64,000 nt of DNA from Paracoccus denitrificans (lineage in GTDB: Bacteria > Pseudomonadota > Alphaproteobacteria > Rhodobacterales > Rhodobacteraceae): assembly GCA_005768755.1 (NCBI GenBank), contig VAFL01000014.1, positions 29,207 to 93,206 of the forward strand, in the 5' to 3' direction. Below, one piece after another: positions 33,348 through 41,860 of this stretch. Made by a program: the position numbers and the translations under genes. Positions within the stretch are counted from its first letter, which is position 1. Each line of letters opens with the position of its first letter. The notes below the pieces were generated by a model. It did not search any database. It saw only the letters and a program-made list of their open reading frames with translations, and had not been told where the DNA came from.

Positions 33348-36347
33348 ATGGCTATTTTGAGATACATCGCGACGCTTTTGTCAAAACGGGCTGAATACAG
33401 CACGAATATCACCGATATGGAGCTGGTCGATACAGCCAAAGGTACGATCCTTGTCGCGATTTCGAACAAGGGCGCCGGGCTGACCTCCTATGCGCTTGAT
33501 GGTGCAGACCGTTCGGCAAATGGCGTCAACCGAGAGGCGCCTGTCAGTTACGGCACCTATTACAGCGCCCCAAAGCTGGAGGTGATTGCCTGCGACAATG
33601 ACGTGTTCAAGATCGCAATCACCGGCCAACAGGGCAGCCTGCAATCAGCGCTAGAGATGTCGGGCGATGGCAAGCTGAACGGTTACGGCAGGCTTTTCCC
33701 GGCCAGCCAGGTGCCGTCCAATGTCGTGACAATGGAAACCGTGGTGATCGAAGGCACGGACTATCTGCTTGCCGGTACGGATGGCAGCATGATGCTGCGG
33801 CTGTACCGCATGAATGACAATCTGTCCCTGACGCGGATGGGCGCAGCTGTGCCCGGCGGCAAGTTCGCCCCCGACAGCGAACATGTCGATATTGACGTGG
33901 TCACGATGGGCAGCCGGACCTTCGCCTATACGGCATCCTCGCAAGGTAATTTCATAAGCATTTTTGAAGTGGGTGCCGGTGGAATTTCCTATAAGTCAGG
34001 GATCAATGCCCACAACACCATCGGCATCGCTGCCCCACGCGATGTCGAGGCGGTCCAGACCGACAACGGCCGCTTCCTGATCGTAACGGGGGGAAACAGC
34101 GATTCGCTGACAATTTTTCGGCTGTCGTCCAGTGGCGGGCTGTCACTTGCCGATCATGTCGTCGATTCTCAAACAACGCGCTTTGATGCGGCAACGGCCA
34201 TCGCCACGGTCGAGATGGAGGGGCGGGTCTATATCTTCGTGGGCGGTGCCGATGACGGCATTTCGATCCTGACGCTGGACGGACAAGGACGCCTGCTTCT
34301 GCTGGATGTTCTTGTGGACACCGCGGATATGGCATTGGCCGACGTATCGGCGATTGAAGCGAAGGCAATTGGCGGCAAGATCGCCCTTTTCGTCGCAAGC
34401 GCGAGTGAAACCGGCATCACGCAGCTCAGCTATGATCCCGGACAAATCGGCGTATCGCGCGTGGGGACAGGCTGGCTGGGCGGGACATCGCAAGATGACA
34501 TTCTGGTTGCGACCGGCAGTTCATCCCACATTGCCGGGGGCAATGGTGACGATATCCTGATTGCAAGAAGCGGGGCGGTCACCTTGCACGGTGGCGGTGG
34601 TCGGGATGTGTTCGTCCCAGGACATGACACCAGGCTGGTCACGATCCTCGACTTTCATTCTGGCCTTGACCGGCTCGACCTGTCGGAGCTCGCCTATATT
34701 CGCAGCGTGCAGCAACTGAAGATCTTTCCGACGGCCACCGGTGCGCTTCTGGTTGCCGGAGAGGTCCGGATCGAGATTCGGACCGTGAACGGCAAATCCT
34801 TGCCCATGTCGTTCTTCACCGACGACATGTTCAAGCTGGCGCATTATGCGAATGACATCGACTATTCCGACCTTGTCACCCCGGTAAAGCCGGATCCGGG
34901 TGCGCCGTCGGTGCCGTCAACGCCCAATCCGACACCCGGCGGATATACAGGCCCGGCTGCCCTTCCCGCAAAGCCCTATCTGGGCAAGGCGATCGAGGGG
35001 ACGCACGGTTCCGACAAGCTTCTGGCGCCCGCGAAGGGTGCAACGATCAAAGGCCACGGCGGTCATGACCGTCTGATTGGTGCGGGAAGTTCGCGTAACG
35101 TGCTGGATGGCGGGACCGGCAGCGACACGCTGATCGGGGGTCGCGCGTCGGATTACCTTTTTGGTGGCAGCTACAGCGATTCCCTGATCGGCGGCAGCGG
35201 CCATGATTATCTGAATGGTGGCGACGGCAACGATACGATGATCGGCGGCGGGGGCGATGACCGGCTTCTTGGCGGTGCCGGTCGCAACAAGCTGTTCGGT
35301 CAGTCCGGAAATGACGTGATCATCGTGACGGGCAAGGGCGGCAATTCCATCCTTGGTCATGATGGCAACGACAGTTTGCGCGGTGCCGGCAATGATACGA
35401 TCCTTGGCGGGAACGGCCATGACCGCATTGTCGTAAAGGGGGGCGCCAATCGCATCACGGGAAATAACGGCAATGACCTGATCCAGGTCGGCGGCGGCAA
35501 GAACGTTGTTTCAGGTGGCAACGGCAGCGACACCATCGCCGGGGGTAATGGGGCCGACCGTGTTTCCGGTGGCACAGGCGATGATCGCATGCAGGGGCGC
35601 GGTGGGCATGACACGCTTGTGGCCGATGACGGCGACGACATTGTCTATGGCGGCACGGGAAGCGATCGCCTGTCAGGCAATAACGGGAACGATCGGATCT
35701 TCGGCGAGGACGGCAATGACACGCTGAACGGCGGCAACGGCCATGACGTACTGGGCGGTAATGGAGGCAATGACAGGATCCAGGGCAGCGATGGCGACGA
35801 CAGACTGTTCGGCAATGACGGGCTGGATTACCTGGTGGGTGGAAATGGCAATGATACCGTTCTGGGCGGCGACGGGGATGACCGACTGAACGGGGCACCG
35901 GGGCGTGACGTGGTTGACGGTGGATCGGGCAACGATCTGGTTTCGGGAAGCTCGGGCGCAGACCTGTTGCGCGGTGGCTCTGGCAAAGATCTGCTGAATG
36001 GCGGCAGCGGCGACGACACCCTTGAAGGGGGGAATGGAAATGACACGTTGATCGGAAGCGCCGGCGCAGACGTCTTTGTCTTTCACGCGCCGCCGGGCAA
36101 CGGTTTCGAACATGATAAGATCATGGACTTCCGATCCGGCCACGATGTTATCGACCTGTCCGAAATCACCCGCGCCCTGGTCTGGATGGATGGGGCGAAT
36201 TTCACCGGATCTGGCCGGGCAGAGGTTCGGATGCGCAACCTAGAAAACTGCGCGCGACTTTTGGTCGACGTCGATGGCGACGGCACGACAGACCTCGCCA
36301 TCGACATTTACGGCGGCAGGTTCAGCCCGTTTGACCTGCTTTATTGA
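33348..36347 (+). CDS. RTX (haemolysin-type calcium-binding) repeat protein with N-terminal beta-propeller
   Basis: 999 residues. Residues about 1-370 repeat a propeller-like pattern (TDMELVDTAKGTILVAISN, METVVIEGTDYLLAGTDG and VEAVQTDNGRFLIVTGG). A first short RTX block with GGNGDDIL lies at about 378-424, followed by an end-cap VTILDFHSGLDRLDLSEL. A Pro-rich linker (about 511-540) leads to a large array of GGxGxDxLx nonapeptides (about 548-905). The C-terminal cap is DKIMDFRSGHDVIDLSEI and GDGTTDLAIDI, similar to serralysin-type secretion ends. There is no N-terminal signal peptide. Type I secretion and calcium-driven folding are inferred. No catalytic domain is recognised; adhesion or surface structure is likely. 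Confidence 0.85.
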   Translation: MAILRYIATLLSKRAEYSTNITDMELVDTAKGTILVAISNKGAGLTSYALDGADRSANGVNREAPVSYGTYYSAPKLEVIACDNDVFKIAITGQQGSLQSALEMSGDGKLNGYGRLFPASQVPSNVVTMETVVIEGTDYLLAGTDGSMMLRLYRMNDNLSLTRMGAAVPGGKFAPDSEHVDIDVVTMGSRTFAYTASSQGNFISIFEVGAGGISYKSGINAHNTIGIAAPRDVEAVQTDNGRFLIVTGGNSDSLTIFRLSSSGGLSLADHVVDSQTTRFDAATAIATVEMEGRVYIFVGGADDGISILTLDGQGRLLLLDVLVDTADMALADVSAIEAKAIGGKIALFVASASETGITQLSYDPGQIGVSRVGTGWLGGTSQDDILVATGSSSHIAGGNGDDILIARSGAVTLHGGGGRDVFVPGHDTRLVTILDFHSGLDRLDLSELAYIRSVQQLKIFPTATGALLVAGEVRIEIRTVNGKSLPMSFFTDDMFKLAHYANDIDYSDLVTPVKPDPGAPSVPSTPNPTPGGYTGPAALPAKPYLGKAIEGTHGSDKLLAPAKGATIKGHGGHDRLIGAGSSRNVLDGGTGSDTLIGGRASDYLFGGSYSDSLIGGSGHDYLNGGDGNDTMIGGGGDDRLLGGAGRNKLFGQSGNDVIIVTGKGGNSILGHDGNDSLRGAGNDTILGGNGHDRIVVKGGANRITGNNGNDLIQVGGGKNVVSGGNGSDTIAGGNGADRVSGGTGDDRMQGRGGHDTLVADDGDDIVYGGTGSDRLSGNNGNDRIFGEDGNDTLNGGNGHDVLGGNGGNDRIQGSDGDDRLFGNDGLDYLVGGNGNDTVLGGDGDDRLNGAPGRDVVDGGSGNDLVSGSSGADLLRGGSGKDLLNGGSGDDTLEGGNGNDTLIGSAGADVFVFHAPPGNGFEHDKIMDFRSGHDVIDLSEITRALVWMDGANFTGSGRAEVRMRNLENCARLLVDVDGDGTTDLAIDIYGGRFSPFDLLY
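34990..36065 (+). repeat. tandem RTX nonapeptide coding array
   Basis: A run of roughly forty near-copies of a 27-base unit encodes GGxGxDxLx-type calcium-binding turns (for example GGNGNDTL and GGDGDDRL). The copies vary at the DNA level, so the array looks selected for protein sequence rather than recently amplified. Confidence 0.8.
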
Positions 36348-36471
36348 TGTTATGTTGGCAGGAATAGGGGCGAAGTCGTCAGGCGACCGACAAGGCCGCT
36401 TGGCATCCTCGCCCTGCGTTCGGTCGCAACCGCACCCTTAAAACAGACGGTCGGTTGGCCCGGATCGCGCC

Positions 36472-36984
36472 TCACTTGCCGGTGATAAGTGTCCACCAGA
36501 TCTTGCGCGAGGGTTCCTGATACCAGGCGACGCCCAGTGCGGTCGCTGAAGGGTCCATGATCACATCGCGCGTATCACGCGTCTCCATCCAGGCTTGCAG
36601 GGTCGAGATGTCGTTCTCGTAGCTTTCGCTGATATTCTCGCCGATCAGCTGTCCTGAATAGCCCGCACGATTCGCCCGATCGAGCGGCGAGGAGCCGTCC
36701 GATCCAAAATGCCAGGCGCGGTTCTGCGCTGCCATATCACGGGAATGCGCCGCGGCAGCGGCACTTAGCGCAGGATCCAGCGTCAAGGGGCTGTTCCCCG
36801 AACCGCTGCGCAGGATATTGACCTGTTCGACCACGCGGGATGGGATCGCCGCTGCTTCGGCGCCGGAAATCGTATATGCGACCGGGATGGGTTGACCGTC
36901 GGGTCCAAGCTGCTGGTCCGGTGACCGCGCAACGCAGCCAGCCAATGCAAGGCCGGTGGCCAGAATCAGGATAATGCGCTTCAT
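36472..36984 (-). CDS. CAP (SCP/PR1) domain lipoprotein
   Basis: 170 residues from the ATG at 36984 (MKRIILILATGLALAGC), chosen because GAGGG precedes it; the ORF extends 8 residues more. A lipobox (LALAGC, Cys17) predicts lipid anchoring. The CAP fold shows VVEQVNILRSGSGNSPLTLD, LSAAAAAHSRDMAAQNRAWH, GYSGQLIGENISESYEN and ALGVAWYQEPSRKIWWTLI. The CAP His/Glu positions (AHSRD, GENI) are kept. The function in bacteria is not established. It converges with the RTX gene; the gap 36348-36471 has an 8-bp repeat GCGACCGA/TCGGTCGC but no gene. Confidence 0.85.
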   Translation of the reverse strand: MKRIILILATGLALAGCVARSPDQQLGPDGQPIPVAYTISGAEAAAIPSRVVEQVNILRSGSGNSPLTLDPALSAAAAAHSRDMAAQNRAWHFGSDGSSPLDRANRAGYSGQLIGENISESYENDISTLQAWMETRDTRDVIMDPSATALGVAWYQEPSRKIWWTLITGK

Positions 36985-37197
36985 ACTGCCCTCGATGCGC
37001 CTGTTCACGCGCTTATGGTTTTTCTACCCTTTAGCCCGGCTAACGCGTGCCGCAAAGGCAATAATGCGTGATTTTGACCACATTTCCCGACTGATCGGGC
37101 GCGGTTACAACAGTTTGAATTGTGTCGCGGCTGCTGCGGACTTACCTCTCATATCCACAAATCAGGCCGCGCAAGACGGCCGGAGCAGGAGACAGAT

Positions 37198-37800
37198 ATG
37201 AACGAAGACCGTCGCGGCATCGGCCGCCGCCGTTTCGTGACCTCGGCCGCAGCAGTCGGCGCTGCCGGTTTGGTCGGTCCAGCCTTCGCGCAGACGCCTG
37301 ATGCGGGGCGCGTGCAGTACGACGCCGAGGCCGATCAGCGCCGGAACATTTCCAGTTTCCGCGCGCAGGACTGGCAGCCCTATTTCAGCAACCTGACGAA
37401 TGGCGCAATCCTGGCAGATCTGACGTCGCGCTGTGTGCACTACTGGTCAGAGGACGGATCGACCTACCGGCTTTATCCGTCGTCGATTCCGGTTTCGTCC
37501 GAACTGACGCGTCGGGGACGCACCGAGATCATAAAGAAGGTCGAAGGTCCAAGCTGGGCGCCCACGCCCGAGATGAAGCAGCGCAATCCCGAATGGCCCG
37601 ATTTCGTGCCGCCGGGTCCCGACAATCCGCTTGGTACACATGCGCTTTGGCTGAGCTGGCAGTACTACCGGATCCACGGCACGCATGACACGCGCAAGAT
37701 CGGACGCAAGTCTTCGAACGGCTGCATCGGGCTGTATAACGAACATATCAAGGAACTGTTCGGATTTGCCAAAATCGGCACGCAGGTGCTGCTGATCTAG
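37198..37800 (+). CDS. L,D-transpeptidase (YkuD) with Tat-type signal
   Basis: 200 residues from the ATG at 37198 with GCAGGAGA before it; the upstream ORF part is rejected. The N-terminus GIGRRRFVTSAAAVGAAG is a twin-arginine signal ending near PAFA (28-31). The YkuD domain has WAPTPEMKQRNPEWP, NPLGTHALWLSW and HGTHDTRKIG, with SSNGCIGLYNEHI and Cys176. Compared with ErfK-type enzymes it lacks LysM and peptidoglycan-binding modules. It shares the WxPTPEM pattern with the transpeptidase at 59932-60483, so the two are paralogues. The stop overlaps a convergent small gene by 3-4 bases. Confidence 0.9.
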   Translation: MNEDRRGIGRRRFVTSAAAVGAAGLVGPAFAQTPDAGRVQYDAEADQRRNISSFRAQDWQPYFSNLTNGAILADLTSRCVHYWSEDGSTYRLYPSSIPVSSELTRRGRTEIIKKVEGPSWAPTPEMKQRNPEWPDFVPPGPDNPLGTHALWLSWQYYRIHGTHDTRKIGRKSSNGCIGLYNEHIKELFGFAKIGTQVLLI

Positions 37801-38147
37801 TCTGGCCGGCCGTAGGTCTGAAGGCCCCGGTTGATCTGGTCGACGGCGCGGGACAGCCAGTCCCGTGCCGTTTCCACATCGCCGGTCAGCGGCGCAGCGT
37901 TCATGCCGTCCAGCCAGTTGCAGCGGCCAAGGCGAGAAAGTCGGGGAAAACCCGTGATGTTACCCTGCCGGCATGCCTCTAGCGGCTGCAGTTCCGCGGG
38001 AGATTTTATTGCGGGCAGGGCGATAAGGCCGGTCTCGTCCAGGTGCAATCTGCCATCAGGAAACATGCGGCGAAGCGCCATAAGGCAGCTCTGGTGTCGC
38101 GGGGGAAACGCGCGCCCCAGTTCGGCGACGATGATGACCTTCGTCAT
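37797..38147 (-). CDS. hypothetical protein, 116 residues
   Basis: From the ATG at 38147 (MTKVIIVAELGRAFPPRHQS), only 2 bases after the stop of the pterin dehydratase gene. The ORF extends further upstream but only as a shadow of that gene. The protein is basic with a Leu/Arg-rich middle and ends RDWLSRAVDQINRGLQTYG. It shows no domain I recognise, no signal peptide and no membrane segment. Tight spacing with the dehydratase gene suggests shared transcription; the function is unknown. Confidence 0.55.
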   Translation of the reverse strand: MTKVIIVAELGRAFPPRHQSCLMALRRMFPDGRLHLDETGLIALPAIKSPAELQPLEACRQGNITGFPRLSRLGRCNWLDGMNAAPLTGDVETARDWLSRAVDQINRGLQTYGRPD

Positions 38148-38149
38148 CG

Positions 38150-38446
38150 TCAGGCCAGAAGCGCATCCAGATGCGCGGCGCTGTCGAAATCCCGCGCGGT
38201 CAGCCCGCCAGCGTCGTGACTGGTAAAACTGACCTCGCAATATCCCCAGCCAAAGCTGATATCGGGATGGTGATTTCGCTTGTTGCCAAGCCACGCGGCA
38301 AGATTGGCCATCTCGACCGCTTTGGCGAATCCCTTGAATTCGAACCGCCGCGAGATCGCGCTGTCGTCCTGCGACAGCTGCCAATCCGGCAGGCTGGCCA
38401 GCCGTTCCCGTATCTGATCGGCAGTATGGGTGTCGCTATCCGTCAT
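38150..38446 (-). CDS. phhB: 4a-hydroxytetrahydrobiopterin dehydratase (PCD/DCoH family)
   Basis: 98 residues from the ATG at 38446. The pterin dehydratase motif is WLGNKRNHHPDISFGWGYCE followed by VSFTSHDAGGLTARDFDSAA. The catalytic His-His-Pro and the later His are intact. The family recycles the pterin cofactor of aromatic amino acid hydroxylases; in proteobacteria without phenylalanine hydroxylase it may support molybdopterin metabolism. Its start overlaps the DUF488 gene by 11 bases, so the genes are in one transcript. Confidence 0.9.
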   Translation of the reverse strand: MTDSDTHTADQIRERLASLPDWQLSQDDSAISRRFEFKGFAKAVEMANLAAWLGNKRNHHPDISFGWGYCEVSFTSHDAGGLTARDFDSAAHLDALLA

Positions 38447-38837
38447 CCTTGGTCTCCGTTTTGAGAAGCGGCTTCCCAAGCAGCACCGCGCGCAGGGCCA
38501 CCGCTTCATTATGCAGCTGATCGCGGGCGCCGTAGACAAGCGTGACGGTGCCCTTGCGCGCGTTGGACCTGATCTGGTTGAGCTCAGGCTCATGTTGCTG
38601 CAATTCCGCGCGATAGCGCCGCTGGAAATCTGCCCAACGCGCCGGGTCATGGTTGAACCATTTGCGCAACGCGGTCGAGGGCGCCAGATCTTTCTTCCAG
38701 TCGTCAAGCGCCGCCCGTTCCTTGCTGACGCCCCGCGGCCAAAGCCTGTCGACCAGAATACGCACCCCATCGTCTGGCGAAGCGGCGACATAGGCGCGCT
38801 TCAACCGGATTTCGAAGGGGGGTGATGTATCGCTCAT
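38436..38837 (-). CDS. DUF488 family protein
   Basis: 133 residues from the ATG at 38837 (MSDTSPPFEIRLKRAYV); the longer ORF overlaps hemH and is rejected. The family markers are GVRILVDRLWPRGVSKERAA, WKKDLAPSTALRKWF and TLVYGARDQLHNEAVALRAV. DUF488 is a small conserved cytosolic family of unsettled function, sometimes linked to nucleic acid or sulfur metabolism. It lies just downstream of hemH in the same direction and overlaps the pterin dehydratase gene. Confidence 0.85.
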   Translation of the reverse strand: MSDTSPPFEIRLKRAYVAASPDDGVRILVDRLWPRGVSKERAALDDWKKDLAPSTALRKWFNHDPARWADFQRRYRAELQQHEPELNQIRSNARKGTVTLVYGARDQLHNEAVALRAVLLGKPLLKTETKDDG

Positions 38838-38863
38838 GGGGCAAGCTAACACGACACTGCCGG

Positions 38864-39892
38864 TCAGACCCAGCCCCCGATATTCTCGCGGATGATGTTC
38901 ATCATGACATCGATATGCGCGGGTTCGGCATTCAGACAGGGGATATAGGTGAAGGTCTTGCCACCCGCATGGACGAACGACTCGCGGATTTCGCCGTTGA
39001 TCTCTTCCAGTGTCTCGATGCAATCGGCGGCGAAGGCAGGCGAAATCACGGCGATATCGGTATGTCCCTGGCGCGCAAGTTCAGCCACATGTTCCACCGT
39101 GTAAGGGCGCAGCCATTCTTCCTTGCCGAAGACCGACTGAAAGCTGGTGTCGATCCGCTCCTCGGGCCATCCTAGCGCCTCGCGCAGCAGTCGCGTCGTC
39201 TTCTGACATTGGCAATGATAGGGGTCGCCTTCCATCAGGTAACGCTTTGGCATCCCGTGATAGCTGGCCACCAGTTTGGTGGGTTGCTTGCCGTCAAGCG
39301 CGCGTGTGACAGAGTTGGCAAGCGCTTCGATATAGTCGGGCCGGTCGAAATAGGGGTCGATTGTGCGCACGGACGGCTGCCATTTCTGGTCCATCAGCGC
39401 CCGAAACAACTGGTCGTTGGCGGTGGCAGAGGTCGCGCCCGCGTATTGCGGATAGAGCGGCAGAAAAACGATGCGCCTGCAGCCGGCCTTGACCATGCGA
39501 TCCAGGACCTCGTGGGTCGAGGGGTTGCCGTAGCGCATGCAGAATTCGACCATCACCTGATCGCTCCATTCGTCCTGCGCACGCAGGCGCAGCGCATCGG
39601 CCTGATCGCGCGTGATCGTCATCAGAGGGCTTTCGTTCAGCTCCTCGTTCCAGATCAGCTTGTAATTCGCACCCGAGGAGAAGGGCCGCTTGGTCAGAAT
39701 GATGCCCTGAAGGATCGGTTGCCATTTCCATGACGGCAGGTCGATGACCCGCTTGTCAGACAGGAATTCGTTCAGATAGCGTCGCATCGACCAATAATCG
39801 TGGCCATCCGGTGTGCCCAGATTGGCAATCAGAACGCCGGTCTTGCCTGCCGGCGGCGTCGGATGGTCGGGGGGCATTTGCACGGTTGTCAT
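38864..39892 (-). CDS. hemH: ferrochelatase
   Basis: 342 residues. The enzyme inserts ferrous iron into protoporphyrin IX in the last step of haem synthesis. Diagnostic segments are GVLIANLGTPDGHDYWSMRR, NEFLSDKRVIDLP, IVFLPLYPQYAGATSATAND, LVASYHGMPKRYLMEGDPYH with the catalytic His, and ISPAFAADCIETLEEINGEI. The start overlaps the end of the SAM methyltransferase gene (ATGA). There is no C-terminal Fe-S cysteine pattern. Confidence 0.96.
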   Translation of the reverse strand: MTTVQMPPDHPTPPAGKTGVLIANLGTPDGHDYWSMRRYLNEFLSDKRVIDLPSWKWQPILQGIILTKRPFSSGANYKLIWNEELNESPLMTITRDQADALRLRAQDEWSDQVMVEFCMRYGNPSTHEVLDRMVKAGCRRIVFLPLYPQYAGATSATANDQLFRALMDQKWQPSVRTIDPYFDRPDYIEALANSVTRALDGKQPTKLVASYHGMPKRYLMEGDPYHCQCQKTTRLLREALGWPEERIDTSFQSVFGKEEWLRPYTVEHVAELARQGHTDIAVISPAFAADCIETLEEINGEIRESFVHAGGKTFTYIPCLNAEPAHIDVMMNIIRENIGGWV

Positions 39893-40740
39893 GCAGTCCT
39901 CGGCTTCAGGGCCTCGGCAAGCGGCATACTGGCCGAGCCGGGGCGCATGGGTTTTTGTTGTCCGGCATCAGGGGCCCAGCCGGTCAGGAAAATCATATCG
40001 AAGGTGGCGATGATCCGGGCAGGATCGGCGGGATCGGGAAAGCGCATGGAATAATCTGCGGCGGCATGGGCAAAGAGTTCGCGCCGCGTGGATTGGCGCA
40101 GCCGATCGTTCAGAGCATTGGTTTCGCCCATCGCCCGCAGATCGGCAGTCAGATGGAACAGGTCGCGGTAGCTGAACCGCAAGGGCAGGTGGTCGGCGAC
40201 CGGCAAAGCCAGCCCGGCGCGGCCAAGAAGCGCGCCCAGATCACGGATCTCACCCATCGGCATCAGCCGCGGCGACAGCCCGCCCGTCGCCGCAATCTCG
40301 GCACGGGTCAGGACATCGCGCAACTCGGTCAGCGTTTCACCGCCCAGCATCACCCCGATGAACAGCCCGTCCGCGCGCAGCGCGCGCGCCGATTGCACGA
40401 TCTGGCCGACCGGGTCTTCGGCCCAGTGCAGCCCCATGGCGTGAATGACCAGATCCAGATCCTGCGGCAGGTCCAGCATTTCGTCATCTGGGCAGACATG
40501 GGCGGAAGGAAAGGCGGTTATCCAGAATTCCGGCCACGGCGTCACGATCCCGACCCGTGTAAAGTCTCTGTTAATCTCTGCCAGCCTATCCTGAACTTCA
40601 TCGATTGCGATTCGATGAAGCGGCTCTGCCGGGCCGATACGTCGGGCGCGGGCACGATGAAGACGCAACGCGTTTTGATCTATCAGGCGCCTGGGGACTT
40701 GGCCGGGATCCGGGGAAGGGGGGGCAGAATTCATGGGCAT
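39889..40740 (-). CDS. SAM-dependent methyltransferase, BioC/NDUFAF5-like
   Basis: 283 residues from the ATG at 40740 (a second ATG at 40734), with GGAAGGG about 11 bases before. NALRLHRARARRIG, LVIHAMGLHWAEDPVGQIVQ, ARALRADGLFIGVMLGG and LGALLGRAGLALPVADHL fit the methyltransferase family that includes BioC and the complex I factor NDUFAF5. The first glycine-rich motif is degenerate (after LAEINRDFTRVG), so activity cannot be judged by eye. The gene overlaps the ferrochelatase start and, divergently, the start of comF by 8 bases. Confidence 0.7.
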   Translation of the reverse strand: MPMNSAPPSPDPGQVPRRLIDQNALRLHRARARRIGPAEPLHRIAIDEVQDRLAEINRDFTRVGIVTPWPEFWITAFPSAHVCPDDEMLDLPQDLDLVIHAMGLHWAEDPVGQIVQSARALRADGLFIGVMLGGETLTELRDVLTRAEIAATGGLSPRLMPMGEIRDLGALLGRAGLALPVADHLPLRFSYRDLFHLTADLRAMGETNALNDRLRQSTRRELFAHAAADYSMRFPDPADPARIIATFDMIFLTGWAPDAGQQKPMRPGSASMPLAEALKPRTA

Positions 40741-41494
40741 CAGTATTAGTGCCCTTCCGCAGGTGATAAAAGCGGCTTTGAAGATGATTTATCCGGCCCA
40801 GTGCCTGGATTGCGGTGCGCCGGTTGAACAGGACGGGTCCCTTTGTCCCGGTTGCTGGCGCGAATGTGAATTTGTGACCGGCTGTGCGTGCCATCGATGT
40901 GGGGTGCCGCTGCCCGGAATGGCGGCGGTGGACGCCTTGGACGACATCGCAATGATCTGTGACGATTGCCTGGCGGTGGACCGACCCTGGCGACATGCCC
41001 GCGCAGCACTGGTCTATCGCGGCGTTGGGCGCGATCTTGTCCTGAAGCTGAAACATGTGGACAGGCCCGATCTGGCCCTGCCGCTTGGCAGTTGGCTTTC
41101 GCTTGCCGCAGCGCCGCTGGTACGGCCGGGGATGATCGTCGTGCCCATACCACTGCATCCCCGGCGGCTTCTGGTGCGGAAGTATAATCAGGCAGCGCTG
41201 CTTTCGGCGCAGGTGGCGCGGGCGCACGGCCTGCAACATCTTCCTGCCGCATTACGGCGCAGCAGGGCGACGCCGGCGCAGGATCATCGCGACTATGCAG
41301 AGCGGCATGAAAATTTGCGCGGTGCGCTGTCAGTACCGGCGCGTCACTGCGGCCAGATTGCCGGGCGCAAAGTACTGCTGGTCGATGACGTCATGGCATC
41401 GGGCGCGACCATGACCGAGGCGGTGCGGGCCCTCCAGCAGGCGGGATCGGGTCCGGTATCGGTCGCCGTGCTGGCACGGGCGGTCAAGGATTAG
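40733..41494 (+). CDS. comF: ComF-family phosphoribosyltransferase-like protein
   Basis: 253 residues. An N-terminal zinc-ribbon-like region has CLDCGAPV, CPGCWRECEF, CACHRCGVPL and ICDDCLAV. A PRTase domain follows: YRGVGRDLVLKLKHVDRPDL, VVPIPLHPRRLLVRKYNQAA and the PRPP loop VLLVDDVMASGATMTEAVRA. The family takes part in DNA uptake in competent bacteria; here the role is unproven. The ATG at 40733 has a G-rich run (GGAAGGG) before it, but its first bases overlap the divergent methyltransferase start, so a later ATG at 40784 (MIYPAQCLDCG) is possible. Confidence 0.87.
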   Translation: MGISISALPQVIKAALKMIYPAQCLDCGAPVEQDGSLCPGCWRECEFVTGCACHRCGVPLPGMAAVDALDDIAMICDDCLAVDRPWRHARAALVYRGVGRDLVLKLKHVDRPDLALPLGSWLSLAAAPLVRPGMIVVPIPLHPRRLLVRKYNQAALLSAQVARAHGLQHLPAALRRSRATPAQDHRDYAERHENLRGALSVPARHCGQIAGRKVLLVDDVMASGATMTEAVRALQQAGSGPVSVAVLARAVKD

Positions 41495-41599
41495 CACGCG
41501 ATCAAAAATTATCGTTGTTTGCCGTGGGGTTGATCCCATTCTGGAAATCGTTTGTCATCGCAACTACATTGTGGCTGACGAACGCGTAAAGGAAGCAAC

Positions 41600-41857
41600 A
41601 TGGCCAATGTCGAAATCTACACCACGCCCACTTGTCCCTATTGTGTCGCCGCGAAGCGCCTTCTGGAGAGCAAGGACGTTGCGTTCCGCGAGATCGATGT
41701 CAGCCGTGATCCTGCATTGCGCGAGGCGATGATGGAACGCGCGAACGGTCGTCGCTCTGTTCCGCAGATATTCATTGGTGACCGGCATGTCGGTGGCTCC
41801 GATGATCTTCACGCGCTGGAGCGCGAGGGCGGACTGGATCCGCTGCTTGCTGGCTGA
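41600..41857 (+). CDS. grxC: glutaredoxin 3
   Basis: 85 residues, preceded by AAGGAAG. The dithiol active site CPYC is at 12-15 in IYTTPTCPYCVAAKRLLESK. SVPQIFIGDRHVGGSDDLHA has the cis-Pro and the glutathione-binding Gly-Gly. It reduces disulfides with glutathione in the cytosol. The nitrilase-family gene starts 3 bases after its stop, forming a unit grxC-nitrilase-MarR. Confidence 0.96.
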   Translation: MANVEIYTTPTCPYCVAAKRLLESKDVAFREIDVSRDPALREAMMERANGRRSVPQIFIGDRHVGGSDDLHALEREGGLDPLLAG

Positions 41858-41860
41858 CCG

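Noticed and set aside
34990..36065. Regular about 27-base periodicity resembling a CRISPR or satellite array
   Set aside because: The units are coding RTX nonapeptides without spacers of constant length, and the DNA copies are divergent.
35455..36143. Minus-strand ORFs opposite the RTX array
   Set aside because: They are repeat shadows rich in Arg, Pro or Val/Ala with no start signals.
36383..36427. 8-bp inverted repeat GCGACCGA/TCGGTCGC between the RTX and CAP genes as a terminator
   Set aside because: The loop is 29 bases and there is no T-run on either side.
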